From positions 1-64,000 of the forward strand of contig JAFGJW010000015.1 of NCBI GenBank assembly GCA_016928835.1: DNA of 64,000 nt. Direction: 5' to 3'. Under the pieces are notes generated by a model. The model made no database searches, had not been told where the DNA came from, and saw only the letters and a list, made by a program, of their open reading frames with translations. Source of the DNA: Candidatus Woesearchaeota archaeon (lineage in GTDB: Archaea > Nanobdellota > Nanobdellia > Woesearchaeales > GW2011-AR15). Below are positions 35,612 to 45,349 of the stretch, piece by piece; positions within the stretch are counted from its first letter, which is position 1; every line of letters begins with the position of its first letter. A program made the translations under genes and the position numbers.

Positions 35612-38600
35612 TTGAAAAAATTATTTTGTTCAGTTACAATTTTATTGCTTTGTACCGTTGTTCTTTCCAGTGGAACAATCGATGTAAATTTAAATCAGCC
35701 TCAAAATAACTCTTTTCTGAATTATAATACAACGCTTTCATTTATCTTCAATGTAACAGGCAACTATTCACAGTACAACTGTAGCATTTATACAAATATG
35801 ACCGGCAGTTTCATTAATCATTCACTAAATGAGGCTGTACAGAATAATACTTATACTGAATTTATATTAGACGATTTCCAAGATGCTGGATTCATTTGGA
35901 ATGTTTTTTGCCAAAATGAAACTGAGAGCAACTGGAGCATTGCCAATTATACTTTTGTTGTTGATACAATTCTTCCAGTCCCCAGCAACAACCAATCTTA
36001 TCCTCCTTCTCCTGTTGTATACAACTCTTCAGAGACCTATCAGTTTAATACAACCTGGGATGACCTATATTTATCTACAGTTGTTATATCGCATAATTTT
36101 ACAGGCTCCTTGATACAGTATAATATATCAGGTAATGACAGCAACTCTGTGTTCTACTACAATTATCCCAGCATTGCTGCAGGCAGCTATATTTGGAGAA
36201 TGGCTGCTAATGACAGCGCTGGAAATACAAATGAGAGTCAGAATTTCACTTTCTGGGTAGAAAGAGAGAATTCTTCAATCAATTTAACACTCAACAGCTC
36301 AATGACAAATTTCTCTATTAACGAGAGTAACTCAGTTAATATTACTGCTAGCTTATTAGCAGGAGACCAATATCTCGCAGTATACTGTAACGGAAGTCTG
36401 ATAAATAACGGTACCGGTGTTCTTGAAAACATTACTGTCTTTGATGTACCTGGCACATATAATATAACTGCGACATATTACCTAAGCCAGAATTTTACTA
36501 TGTCAAACATCACCCTTTGGGTTGAGGTAAACGACACTCTGCCAGATATTTACAACTTGGCAAATGCCTCAGTGAATTATTCTGAGTATAGGGTTACCTG
36601 GAACACTACGCAGATAACTAATTGTACAATTAACTATGGGACAGCAACTGAAATATACTCTGATTCTGTCAGAAATTCTTCTCTTATGATGGTGCATAAT
36701 GTTAGCCTTACAAACCTTGTGATGAACACAACATATTACTATAAAGTGTATTGTACAGATTATAATAGCAATACAATAAACACAGCAGAGTACAATTTCA
36801 CAACAGAGTATTCTGATATAATTAGTCCAAATTGGTCGTATAGTGTATCTTATCCTGATTCTGGCCAAACATATAATTCATCACAGATATACCAATTCAA
36901 TATTTCATGGAACGATAACATTAATCTAAGCAGAGTATGGATAGTCCATAATTTTACTAGTATCTTAACAGATTATGACATGACAGGGAATGTGAGCAAT
37001 ACATATTACTACAATTATACGCTGCCTGCAGGCATATTTATATGGGCAATGTATGCTAATGACACTTCTGGAAACTTGAATCATACCGGGAATTACAGTT
37101 ACACAGTCAACAGAGCAAGTTCAAATGTAAGTCTGTTTTTAAATGGAACTTCTGCTGATTATTCAATTAATCAAACCCACACAGTTAACATTACTGCAAT
37201 TAGATTAGTTGGAGAGGGCAATCTAACTTTATTGATTAACAACACGGTGTATAATAACACAAATACAAATATAACAAACATAAAGCAATTTGATAATAAA
37301 GGATCATATTATATTACTGTGTTGCATAATATTACACAGAATTACACATTATCTTCCCAAACATTTGTCTTGCTTGTAAATGACAGCATCCCTCCCAACA
37401 TTACTATTGGCTCTCCTCTTAATGACAGTGTGTATTCAACATTAAATTTAACCATTACAACAAATGAATTATGTACATGTTATTATAAATTGGATGAAGG
37501 AACATACAATGCATTGAGCTCATCAGATTCTCTAACTCACACATATACAATTTCTCCTTCCGAAGGGGCCCATAACATTACTTTCAATTGCACAGATGGA
37601 CATTTCTATTCATCAGCAATAGCTGGAAATATTACTTTTGATCAGACACCTCCAGAAATAAATATCACCTATCCGGGGCAGTCTGTTGCTTTTGAATCAC
37701 TGGAATTTGATTTAAATTATTCTATTTATGACACGTACTTAGATAAGAGTTGGTGTGAGGTTAACTATAATACAACAAAAATTGCCTTAAATTCTAGTAT
37801 AAATAACCAAACTATACTTGTTAGATACCCTGGTAAGCAAATAGTCATAGTTTATGCAAATGACACTGCTGGCAATATTTACTCTATCACACGTTCCTTT
37901 TATATTAACAGCACATTGAATATAAGCAGATGGGCTGAAGAGTTGAATGCCGCATTAGCTGATCTTGGCAGTGTTGAAGTCTTTAATATGTCAGGGCAAA
38001 ATTTGTCTCAGGAGATCTCTATTTATCAAGACCTCACGTTTGAATTAAATTTCACAGAGATTATTGTTAACATAATCAATTTTTCAGCCTATGATACGGT
38101 ATGGAATTCTCTGTTCCAGGGTTTTGATGATAATACAGAATTTGTATCAACTATACAAACAAACCTAGGAACATATCCAACAGATTATGTTTATATTACA
38201 AATTTTTCTAAATTCTATAATTACAGCGATACATATTATGCAAAAATTAGATTACCAAACAATCGCTCTAATTATGATTATATCTACTATTGTGATGATG
38301 ATGAATTGGAAAGCTGTGATGCCATTACTTCAATTGATTGCAGCGACTATGGTGAATCAAGCAGCATTGGGTGCTATAATAATACAGGAGACTATGTCTA
38401 TGTTTATGTTCCCCATCTAAGCGCTGTTTTTGGTGACAATGATACTGTTGCTCCTGAAATCACAATCACTTCACCAGAAAACAATACTATATTAAACTCA
38501 AGTTATGTGCTTTTGGGTTTTAGCACAAATGAATATGCCACATGCTGGTATACCATAGACTTTGGGACTTTGGACAATTTGGGTAATGATAACTCATTCA

Positions 38601-39967
38601 GTCTATATCTGAATATGACCCAAAATAATCCCTATAATATTTCAATTTATTGTAATGACTCGCATCAAAATCCGCACAATAAGACTATCAATATTACAGT
38701 AAGTGATAATGTATTAAACTCATTTAGTGTATCCAGCTCAAGCACTACAACAGGAATTACATTGAGTTGGACAACGGACGAGCCCACAAATTATTCAGCA
38801 ACATTGGATAGTTCTACCCAAAGCAGTGCCTCAAAAACATTGTCTCATAGCATTACCTTCGCAAATCTTAGTGAGGGCACTGAGTACACATACAATATTT
38901 ACTCTTGTGATAATGTTGGGAATTGTATCAATGTGCCAGGCGAGGCCACAACCGACACCGAATCTGATGATGATTCTACACCTACAACCGGAAGAACCGG
39001 AACAGGAGGGCCGCCGCAATCAACAAAAATCACGGCAATCTGGCAGGATCTAAGTGCTGGTGAGCATACTATGTTTGTGTCTAGTGACAATATTGCCATA
39101 ATCCAGGTTGTATTTAGCATAATTAATCCAATTGAGGGATCTGTGAGCTTAACAGTCGAAGCTGTAAATTCTATCCCTGATTTTATGCAGGCTCTGCCAA
39201 GTACAAGGTACCAATATACGCGGATTTCTAGGCAGGGGATTACTGACGAAGAGGTATCTAGCATTGTACTTAAATTTAAAGTCTCGAAATCGTGGGCCAC
39301 GAATTATTCAATAGATCCTTTCTCCATAACATTATATAGGTACAACAACGGCTGGAATAGGCTTGAGACTGCATTAACAACAAGCGACTCTAAATATTAT
39401 TATTATGAATCTTCAACTCCTGGCTTCAGCTATTTTGGAATAGGAGGAGAAGAGCAAGAGCAAACCTCTCAACCATCTGGTCCTCCAGCAGAAGAGGATG
39501 TGGCTCCAATTACCGGAGAGGTCACTCAGGAAACAACAGATACAGGCTCTGGTGAACAGGATAATCAGGACGAAAAGAAAGAGGTAAGCCCCCTTAACTT
39601 CATCTTCCCAATTTCTTTACTACTTGTGGTATCTGTAATAATAGTTTTTCTGATCTACCAGCACAGATACTCTGTTGTGACAGACCCGGAACTTGTTGAT
39701 CTGAGAAAATACGTTCAAAAATGCGAAGAAGAGGGACTTCCGTTTGACAAAATAAGAGCTACATTAACAAAAGCCGGCTGGAAGCCAACAATAGTTGACT
39801 TAGTGCTCCACGATGTCCATCTGCCCCATGATGAGATGGAAAAACTAGTAAGATATATCCATTATTCAATTAACCAAAAAATCAGCGAAAACCAGATCAA
39901 GGAGAACCTAAAAAGGGCAGGCTGGCAGGAAGAGATTATTAGTGAAGCATTTGGGTATGTAAAATAA
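35612..39967 (+). CDS. Giant sequon-rich surface protein with PGF-pre-PGF-like domain
   Basis: A 1451-residue protein starting with TTG after GGGGG. A Sec signal peptide (1-20) is followed by a long array of Ig/fibronectin-like repeats (about 25-1100) packed with Asn-x-Ser/Thr sites: eight lie between residues 32 and 80. A fibronectin-type segment (TLSHSITFANLSEGTEYTYN) precedes a domain at about 1140-1275 that matches the archaeal PGF-pre-PGF pattern (KVSKSWATNYSIDPFSITLY, STPGFSYFGIGG). A transmembrane helix lies near 1327-1350. The cytoplasmic tail (about 1351-1451) has two copies of a KAGW helical motif. It is the natural AglB substrate of this region. Confidence 0.85.
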   Translation: MKKLFCSVTILLLCTVVLSSGTIDVNLNQPQNNSFLNYNTTLSFIFNVTGNYSQYNCSIYTNMTGSFINHSLNEAVQNNTYTEFILDDFQDAGFIWNVFCQNETESNWSIANYTFVVDTILPVPSNNQSYPPSPVVYNSSETYQFNTTWDDLYLSTVVISHNFTGSLIQYNISGNDSNSVFYYNYPSIAAGSYIWRMAANDSAGNTNESQNFTFWVERENSSINLTLNSSMTNFSINESNSVNITASLLAGDQYLAVYCNGSLINNGTGVLENITVFDVPGTYNITATYYLSQNFTMSNITLWVEVNDTLPDIYNLANASVNYSEYRVTWNTTQITNCTINYGTATEIYSDSVRNSSLMMVHNVSLTNLVMNTTYYYKVYCTDYNSNTINTAEYNFTTEYSDIISPNWSYSVSYPDSGQTYNSSQIYQFNISWNDNINLSRVWIVHNFTSILTDYDMTGNVSNTYYYNYTLPAGIFIWAMYANDTSGNLNHTGNYSYTVNRASSNVSLFLNGTSADYSINQTHTVNITAIRLVGEGNLTLLINNTVYNNTNTNITNIKQFDNKGSYYITVLHNITQNYTLSSQTFVLLVNDSIPPNITIGSPLNDSVYSTLNLTITTNELCTCYYKLDEGTYNALSSSDSLTHTYTISPSEGAHNITFNCTDGHFYSSAIAGNITFDQTPPEINITYPGQSVAFESLEFDLNYSIYDTYLDKSWCEVNYNTTKIALNSSINNQTILVRYPGKQIVIVYANDTAGNIYSITRSFYINSTLNISRWAEELNAALADLGSVEVFNMSGQNLSQEISIYQDLTFELNFTEIIVNIINFSAYDTVWNSLFQGFDDNTEFVSTIQTNLGTYPTDYVYITNFSKFYNYSDTYYAKIRLPNNRSNYDYIYYCDDDELESCDAITSIDCSDYGESSSIGCYNNTGDYVYVYVPHLSAVFGDNDTVAPEITITSPENNTILNSSYVLLGFSTNEYATCWYTIDFGTLDNLGNDNSFSLYLNMTQNNPYNISIYCNDSHQNPHNKTINITVSDNVLNSFSVSSSSTTTGITLSWTTDEPTNYSATLDSSTQSSASKTLSHSITFANLSEGTEYTYNIYSCDNVGNCINVPGEATTDTESDDDSTPTTGRTGTGGPPQSTKITAIWQDLSAGEHTMFVSSDNIAIIQVVFSIINPIEGSVSLTVEAVNSIPDFMQALPSTRYQYTRISRQGITDEEVSSIVLKFKVSKSWATNYSIDPFSITLYRYNNGWNRLETALTTSDSKYYYYESSTPGFSYFGIGGEEQEQTSQPSGPPAEEDVAPITGEVTQETTDTGSGEQDNQDEKKEVSPLNFIFPISLLLVVSVIIVFLIYQHRYSVVTDPELVDLRKYVQKCEEEGLPFDKIRATLTKAGWKPTIVDLVLHDVHLPHDEMEKLVRYIHYSINQKISENQIKENLKRAGWQEEIISEAFGYVK

Positions 39968-40411
39968 TTATTTTAGATTTATCATATCGCCAATAGTAAG
40001 GCTTTCCTTCTTCGCAGTTACACCCAATCTTGAAATCTCTTTTTGTTCTATAAGTGAAACACTTAATCGTTTTTCTAGCTTTCTTGCAAGGGAAATAGAC
40101 GGCGTATACGCACCTGACTCGATTTTATGGATGATAGACTCTTTCTCTGCAAGCTTTTTAGCCAACTCCTCCTGTTTAAGCCCCAATTCAGCCCTCTTTT
40201 TCCGAATTATTTCAGGAAAGTCAGGCCTGATAATCTGGACTATCTCTGTTTTCGGAATAGTAACCTTTTTTACTAGCTTTCTTGGTTTTAGTTTTGGTTT
40301 CCTAATTATTTTTCCAAAAGAAGAACAATCCTTACACAATGCTAATTCAGAACCTTCTATTTCTACAAAATATAGTGGGCCTGATTTGCCGCACATCTCA
40401 CAGTTTGACAT
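39968..40411 (-). CDS. MBF1-type zinc-ribbon/HTH transcription factor
   Basis: A 147-residue protein starting at the ATG at 40411 (MSNCEMCGKSGP), preceded by GAGGTGG. The N-terminal zinc ribbon has CEMCG and CKDCS knuckles. A basic linker rich in Lys and Pro leads to a Cro/HTH_3 domain (IIRKKRAELGLKQEELAKKLAEKESIIHKIESG, about 70-105). This is the layout of archaeal multiprotein bridging factor 1, which binds TBP-associated complexes in eukaryotes and the ribosome in archaea. It starts one base after the methyltransferase stop, so the two are co-expressed. Confidence 0.88.
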   Translation of the reverse strand: MSNCEMCGKSGPLYFVEIEGSELALCKDCSSFGKIIRKPKLKPRKLVKKVTIPKTEIVQIIRPDFPEIIRKKRAELGLKQEELAKKLAEKESIIHKIESGAYTPSISLARKLEKRLSVSLIEQKEISRLGVTAKKESLTIGDMINLK

Positions 40412-40412
40412 G

Positions 40413-41600
40413 TTAACCACCTCTAACAAAATGCAATATGTTTAGCTCCAATTTCCCAGTAAACACACTTCTTTTATTAATCAGTTTAAAATTATGCTTT
40501 AATGCTGCATCTGTTATATTAGACGGATTTCTTGTTAATAACACTATTCTGCCTTTCTCCTCCAAAACAAAATCAGCCTGATAGAAAAGCTCATTAATAG
40601 TCTTCTGAATTTCTCTATTGTTGCGGTACTTTGCTTCATATGGCGGGTCTGTTACAATCAAATTAACGCTCCTGCGATTAAATTTTGTATCAAGCCATTC
40701 TACATCAACTTTGCTCAATTGAATAAGGTTATGAACGCCAGCAATTTTGGCATTTTTCTGCGCTGCTTTTAGATTTCTCAGCTGATTGTCATATCCATAT
40801 ATACTATATTTCTCTTTTTTTATTTTTATGTCTTTTTTTCCTTTCTTACCTCTTTTGAAGGCGCCCTCTAACTTCTGGAGTGGAAGATGTGTAAAGATAA
40901 GTTTATTTTTTCTGTAATAGTTAAGAGGGACATTGCCTGCGTAAATAGCTGCCTCAATGGGAATGATTCCTGTACCCATAAAGGGGTCAATTAGTGTTTT
41001 GTCTTTTTTGAATTCTGCCATACGGAGCAAACTATATGCAAGTGTTCCTTTTAAAGAATCTCTGTAGATAAATATCTTGTAATCCCTTTTGCTCAAATCA
41101 ATACCAGAGAAATCTATCCCAAAATAAAAATCACAGTCACAAATATATGCAAGGAAAACAACATCCGGGTCCTTGTTTGATATATCCTGTCTATAGCCTG
41201 TTTCATTCTTAATATGTTTCAAAAGCTCTTTAGTAATCTCTGCCGCAATATCAACGCTAGAGAAATCATGTGTCCCTTCCCGGATACAGTCCACTTTTAT
41301 TTTTGTATCTTGCCTTAGCCAGTTTTTAAAACTAAGACTCGGCAGTATATCTTTGATTTTCCTCATACTCCCTTCCAAAGATTTGTCTATCTTTACTTTG
41401 TTCAGTAAAGCAAAGACTCGAAACACAGATTGTGCTTTATAAGTCAGGAAGGCCAAATCGCAATAATTCTTAAACTCAAATGTGACTATTGTGTTCTCTT
41501 GTTTTACATTCTTTGCACTAATCAACTCCTTTATTTCCGCAGCTGAAATATCTTCAGTGCCCCTATGAGTTATAACCGCGCCATGAGGAATAAAAACCAC
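40413..41600 (-). CDS. THUMP-domain RNA methyltransferase (Trm14/Trm11-like)
   Basis: A 395-residue protein with an N-terminal ferredoxin-like plus THUMP region (about 1-165, with REGTHDFSSVDIAAEITKE) that binds the tRNA acceptor end. The Rossmann methyltransferase domain carries TLIDPFMGTGIIPIEAA (SAM loop), IYGYDNQLRNLKAA and the catalytic VTDPPYEAKY. The D-P-P-Y motif marks N2-guanine methylation as in Trm11/Trm14, at tRNA G10 or G6. The GTG at 41600 gives the longest family-like N-terminus, but the true start is uncertain. It is followed at once by the MBF1 gene. Confidence 0.85.
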   Translation of the reverse strand: MVFIPHGAVITHRGTEDISAAEIKELISAKNVKQENTIVTFEFKNYCDLAFLTYKAQSVFRVFALLNKVKIDKSLEGSMRKIKDILPSLSFKNWLRQDTKIKVDCIREGTHDFSSVDIAAEITKELLKHIKNETGYRQDISNKDPDVVFLAYICDCDFYFGIDFSGIDLSKRDYKIFIYRDSLKGTLAYSLLRMAEFKKDKTLIDPFMGTGIIPIEAAIYAGNVPLNYYRKNKLIFTHLPLQKLEGAFKRGKKGKKDIKIKKEKYSIYGYDNQLRNLKAAQKNAKIAGVHNLIQLSKVDVEWLDTKFNRRSVNLIVTDPPYEAKYRNNREIQKTINELFYQADFVLEEKGRIVLLTRNPSNITDAALKHNFKLINKRSVFTGKLELNILHFVRGG

Positions 41601-41653
41601 CCCTAAGTTACAGAAAAAGAATTATGCTTTTAAGAATTGCTTATTTGCCTATT

Positions 41654-44089
41654 CTAACCTATAATCTTAGCTGTGTCCGCTACTTTATCTCCTTCATTGA
41701 GTTTCATTAATCTAACTCCTTGTGTATTTCTTCCTATCACTGAAATAAATTTTGAACTTGTTCTTATCACCTGTCCGGCTACGCTGATAAGCATCAATTC
41801 ATCTTCATCTGTAACAGTCTTAACTGAAATAACCTCACCATTTCTCTTATTTGTCTTAATATTAATAACCCCTTTTCCACCCCTATTAATTAACCTGTAC
41901 TCATCAATTTCAGTTCGTTTTCCATATCCATTCTCAGTTACAGTAAGCAGTGTTTTTTTCGCATCTGCAACAACCATTCCAACTACTTCATCGTTCTGTC
42001 TAAGTCTAATACCTTTGACGCCCATTGAATATCTTCCAACAGACCTTACATCTTTTTCCTTAAATCGAACTGCCATTCCTCTCTTTGTTGCTATGATAAG
42101 CTGCTCATCTCCGCTTGTCTTGACCACATCAACCACATCGTCTCCTTGGTTCAGATTTATTGCCCAAATACCTCCTCTCCTAGGCCGTGAATATGCTTTT
42201 AGATTTGTTTTTTTAACCAACCCTTTTTTTGTGGCAAAGACAAGATAATTTTCTTTATCAAATTCTTTTACAGGAATGACTGCTGAAATCCTCTCTTCTT
42301 TTTCAACTTGTAGGAGGTTGACTATTGGCTTACCCTTTGAATAGCGCGAGCTTTCTGGTATTTTATAAACTTTAAGCCAAAAAACCCTTCCCTTATCTGT
42401 GAAAACAAGAAGATATGAATGGGTATTAGCAATAAAAAGATGCTCGACAAAATCCTGTTCTTTTGTCTCTGCGCCTATTACTCCTTTTCCGCCCCGGTAT
42501 TGTTGTTTATATGTTGTTACAGGCATTCTTTTGACATACCCTGTGTGGCTCATGGTCACAACAACGTCTTCTTCTTGTATTAGATCCTCAATTTCGAGCT
42601 CATCATCCTCGCTGAAATCAATTATTTCTGTTCTCCTGTTATCTCCATATTTTTTATTTATCTCACGTAATTCTTCAATAATGATATTCAATATCTTTTC
42701 TCTACTTGCAAGAATGGACTTAAGCTCCTGGATTTGCTTTTGGAGTTCCTCATACTCTGTTTTTATCTTCTCCTGCTCAAGTGAAGCCAATTTTTGGAGT
42801 TTCATTTCCAGAATGGCTTTAGCTTGAATGTCTGTAAGTTCATAACCCTCCATGAGCACTTTCTGGGCTTCCTGAACATCAATTGATTTTCTTATCTTCT
42901 TAATAACCTCATCAAGATTATTCAGTGCTACAATCAGCCCCTCTAATATGTGGGCTCTTTCTTCTGCTTTCTTAAGTGTATATTGGGTTCTTCTAGTAAC
43001 AATAACAATCCTGTGATCAATAAAGCCCCGCACAATCTGCTTTAAATTCAATGTTTTGGGGACATTATTAATAAGGGCAAGGAACCTTACACCAATCACA
43101 GACTCTAATCTTGAATGCTTATATAATTGATTGATAACAATCTCAGGCACAGTGCCTTTTTTTAGTTCGAGAACAATTCTCATACCCCTTTTGTCAGATT
43201 CATCTCTCAGCGCAGATATAGAATCTATTATTTTATGTTTTATCAGGTCAGCGATTTGTTCCAGAAGCTGAGATTTATTAACCATATAGGGTATTTCTGT
43301 GATAATAAGCATTAATTTTCCTTTCTTTTCCTCAGTTTTTATCTTTGCCCGTATCTTAATTTTACCTCTGCCTGACTGGTATGCTCTTAAAATTCCTTTT
43401 CTTCCGCATAAAAGCCCACCTGTAGGAAAATCCGGGCCGCGGATTATTTGGGTGAGTTCATTAAGTGTAATCTCTGGCTGTTTTATTGTCTGGATTATGG
43501 CTTCGCAAACCTCACACATGTTATGTGGAGGAATATTTGTGGCCATCCCAACTGCAATTCCAGAAGAACCGTTGACAAGAATATTTGGAACTTTGCTTGG
43601 AAGAACAACTGGCTCCTGAGACGTGTTGTCAAAATTCGGCTGAAATTCGACAGTCTCTTTATCCAAATCTTCTAAGATATCTTCTGCTAATGGCGTTAGC
43701 CTAGCTTCAGTATATCTCATGGATGCTGCAGAATCACCATCAATGCTTCCAAAATTGCCCTGGCCTTGGACAAGAGGGTATCTAAGAGAGAATGGTTGGG
43801 CCATTCTTACAAGAGAGTCATACAGGGCAAGATCCCCATGTGGGTGTGCCTCTGCCATTGTTCTTCCAACAATAAATGCTGACTTTCTGAATGGCTTGTT
43901 ATGGGTAAGCCCAACTTTGTTCATTATATGGAGTATTCTCCTGTGAACTGGTTTTAGACCGTCTCTCAGGTCAGGCAGAGCTCTACTGACTATAACGCTC
44001 ATAGAATACTCCATGAAATTGGTTTTCATCTCTTGCTCTATAAGGGCCGGAACAATATTTTCTTTAGTTTCCTGAGTTTTATCGTCCAT
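41654..44089 (-). CDS. gyrA: DNA gyrase subunit A
   Basis: An 811-residue bacterial-type gyrase A. The winged-helix domain ends with the catalytic Tyr126 in SMRYTEARLTPLAEDILED. The tower and coiled coil (about 340-500) lead to the C-terminal beta-pinwheel with its GyrA box as QYRGGKG (first residue Q, second Y in place of R). In the quinolone-contact helix, HPHGDLALYD puts Leu87 where E. coli has Ser83 and retains Asp91 where E. coli has Asp87. A TATA box and AGAGGAGAA precede the ATG. GyrB is not in this window. Gyrase in archaea is thought to derive from bacteria by transfer. Confidence 0.96.
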   Translation of the reverse strand: MDDKTQETKENIVPALIEQEMKTNFMEYSMSVIVSRALPDLRDGLKPVHRRILHIMNKVGLTHNKPFRKSAFIVGRTMAEAHPHGDLALYDSLVRMAQPFSLRYPLVQGQGNFGSIDGDSAASMRYTEARLTPLAEDILEDLDKETVEFQPNFDNTSQEPVVLPSKVPNILVNGSSGIAVGMATNIPPHNMCEVCEAIIQTIKQPEITLNELTQIIRGPDFPTGGLLCGRKGILRAYQSGRGKIKIRAKIKTEEKKGKLMLIITEIPYMVNKSQLLEQIADLIKHKIIDSISALRDESDKRGMRIVLELKKGTVPEIVINQLYKHSRLESVIGVRFLALINNVPKTLNLKQIVRGFIDHRIVIVTRRTQYTLKKAEERAHILEGLIVALNNLDEVIKKIRKSIDVQEAQKVLMEGYELTDIQAKAILEMKLQKLASLEQEKIKTEYEELQKQIQELKSILASREKILNIIIEELREINKKYGDNRRTEIIDFSEDDELEIEDLIQEEDVVVTMSHTGYVKRMPVTTYKQQYRGGKGVIGAETKEQDFVEHLFIANTHSYLLVFTDKGRVFWLKVYKIPESSRYSKGKPIVNLLQVEKEERISAVIPVKEFDKENYLVFATKKGLVKKTNLKAYSRPRRGGIWAINLNQGDDVVDVVKTSGDEQLIIATKRGMAVRFKEKDVRSVGRYSMGVKGIRLRQNDEVVGMVVADAKKTLLTVTENGYGKRTEIDEYRLINRGGKGVINIKTNKRNGEVISVKTVTDEDELMLISVAGQVIRTSSKFISVIGRNTQGVRLMKLNEGDKVADTAKIIG

Positions 44090-44202
44090 TTTTCTAAGAA
44101 TTCTCCTCTATAAAATAGAAACAAGTTTTATTTAAAAAGATTTGGGTTAAAAATTCATAAAAAGCAATGTTTTTAGGGAAAAAACAACTTGGTGTGAACA
44201 AG

Positions 44203-44343
44203 TCAAATTCTTTTTACAATATTCTTTTTTACACTTATTGAAAAATTACAATAAACACACTTCTTAGTTTTCTTATTCAGATTTGTTGTCCTAGGCATGT
44301 ACTTCATAGTATGCTTACATTGAGGGCATCTGAGCAAGAACAT
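44203..44343 (-). CDS. Small zinc-ribbon protein, 46 aa
   Basis: A 46-codon frame found by reading the gap between the gyrA promoter and the membrane protein gene: MFLLRCPQCKHTMKYMPRTT, a Lys/Asn-rich linker, CVYCNFSISVKKN. The CPQC and CVYC knuckles form a zinc ribbon. Its ATG lies one base after the TAA of the upstream gene, so it is the second cistron. The basic C-terminus suggests binding to nucleic acid. No specific role known to me. Confidence 0.7.
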   Translation of the reverse strand: MFLLRCPQCKHTMKYMPRTTNLNKKTKKCVYCNFSISVKKNIVKRI

Positions 44344-44344
44344 T

Positions 44345-45250
44345 TTATTTGATGTCAAACTCTTCTCTAAGTTCATTTATATGTTTCTGAAAGTCTTTCA
44401 ACTGTCCGTCATTAATCTCAGTATAATTCCGGCTTGACTTGGTCTCAGCTTCATAAACAATTTCTTTATCTTCAGCTGGCTCAACTTTAACTTCTGATTT
44501 TGCTTCTTCTTTAGGTTTTGATCGCTCAATTTTTTTAGCTCTTGGCTTTGGCTTTAAAAAGAGCAGATTAACCATAAAGATATTGAAAATCATTGAAAAT
44601 AGTATATTTATTATACCCAATGCTTCGACTTCCATCTGACTAAACAAAGAGAGATTCATAACTCTACCTAGGATATAAAATATTGTGCCAATAGCTACAG
44701 GTATTAACATATACAATGGAACAAGGTTTGCAAAACTTATTGCTGCAAAAGACAAGAAGGCGTTTATGTATGAAGGAGACAATCCGACAATGACTTTAAC
44801 AAATTCGTCCCCTGTTGAGCCGGCAGTGAATAATGAGACAAAAACCATTCCTACAAGATAAAGCAGGAAAAAGAATAATTCGAGCAAATAAGACTGCGGA
44901 CTCTGCCTAACTTCTTTTACTGCTTCCTGAATGATTTTTTCTTCCTGTTCTGGCGTAGTGTCTTTTTTTACGTTTTTTATCTCTTTCTGTGAAGATATCT
45001 GTGAAAAAAATGACTTAATAGAATTCTTCACCCCTGAAGCCATGTCCTTTGCAACCTTATCAGAAGGCTCTTCTACTTTAAGGCCGGCACCCTCTCTTTT
45101 AAATTCATCAAAACACTCATCTATTATATTTTTCTGGTGGCCTGCATCAAGAAGTACTTGTTCTATTTTTTCAAGAGGCACCCCTTTTTGCTCTTCAGCC
45201 AGTATGTAGTCTATGAGCTGTTTTTTCATGTATTCATGGAAAGTATCCAT
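44345..45250 (-). CDS. Four-helix membrane protein with cytoplasmic KAGW-type helical module
   Basis: A 301-residue protein. The N-terminal module (about 8-50, QLIDYILAEEQKGVPLEKIEQVLLDAGH) repeats the helical pattern of the cytoplasmic tail of the 1451-residue surface protein. A polar linker follows, then four hydrophobic helices (about 125-230) and a Lys/Glu-rich tail with a final coiled coil. Both ends are probably cytoplasmic. It is followed one base later by the 46-residue zinc ribbon. The shared module may be a dimerisation or scaffolding unit. Function unknown. Confidence 0.7.
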   Translation of the reverse strand: MDTFHEYMKKQLIDYILAEEQKGVPLEKIEQVLLDAGHQKNIIDECFDEFKREGAGLKVEEPSDKVAKDMASGVKNSIKSFFSQISSQKEIKNVKKDTTPEQEEKIIQEAVKEVRQSPQSYLLELFFFLLYLVGMVFVSLFTAGSTGDEFVKVIVGLSPSYINAFLSFAAISFANLVPLYMLIPVAIGTIFYILGRVMNLSLFSQMEVEALGIINILFSMIFNIFMVNLLFLKPKPRAKKIERSKPKEEAKSEVKVEPAEDKEIVYEAETKSSRNYTEINDGQLKDFQKHINELREEFDIK

Positions 45251-45349
45251 ATGGTAAGATTAGAACAGTCATAGTTTATAAGTTTTATGGAACAGCACTA
45301 TTGCTGTTTAAAGAAGAGTTATCTCTCTCTAATTAAAAATTATTAGGGT

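Noticed and set aside
36569-36868. Opposite-strand frames in the giant surface protein gene
   Set aside because: The repetitive, AT-biased codons of the sense strand keep the antisense open by chance; the products show no family pattern.
41673-43946. Long plus-strand frames opposite gyrA
   Set aside because: They are Ser/Phe-rich mirror frames of a very strong GyrA match, without ribosome sites.
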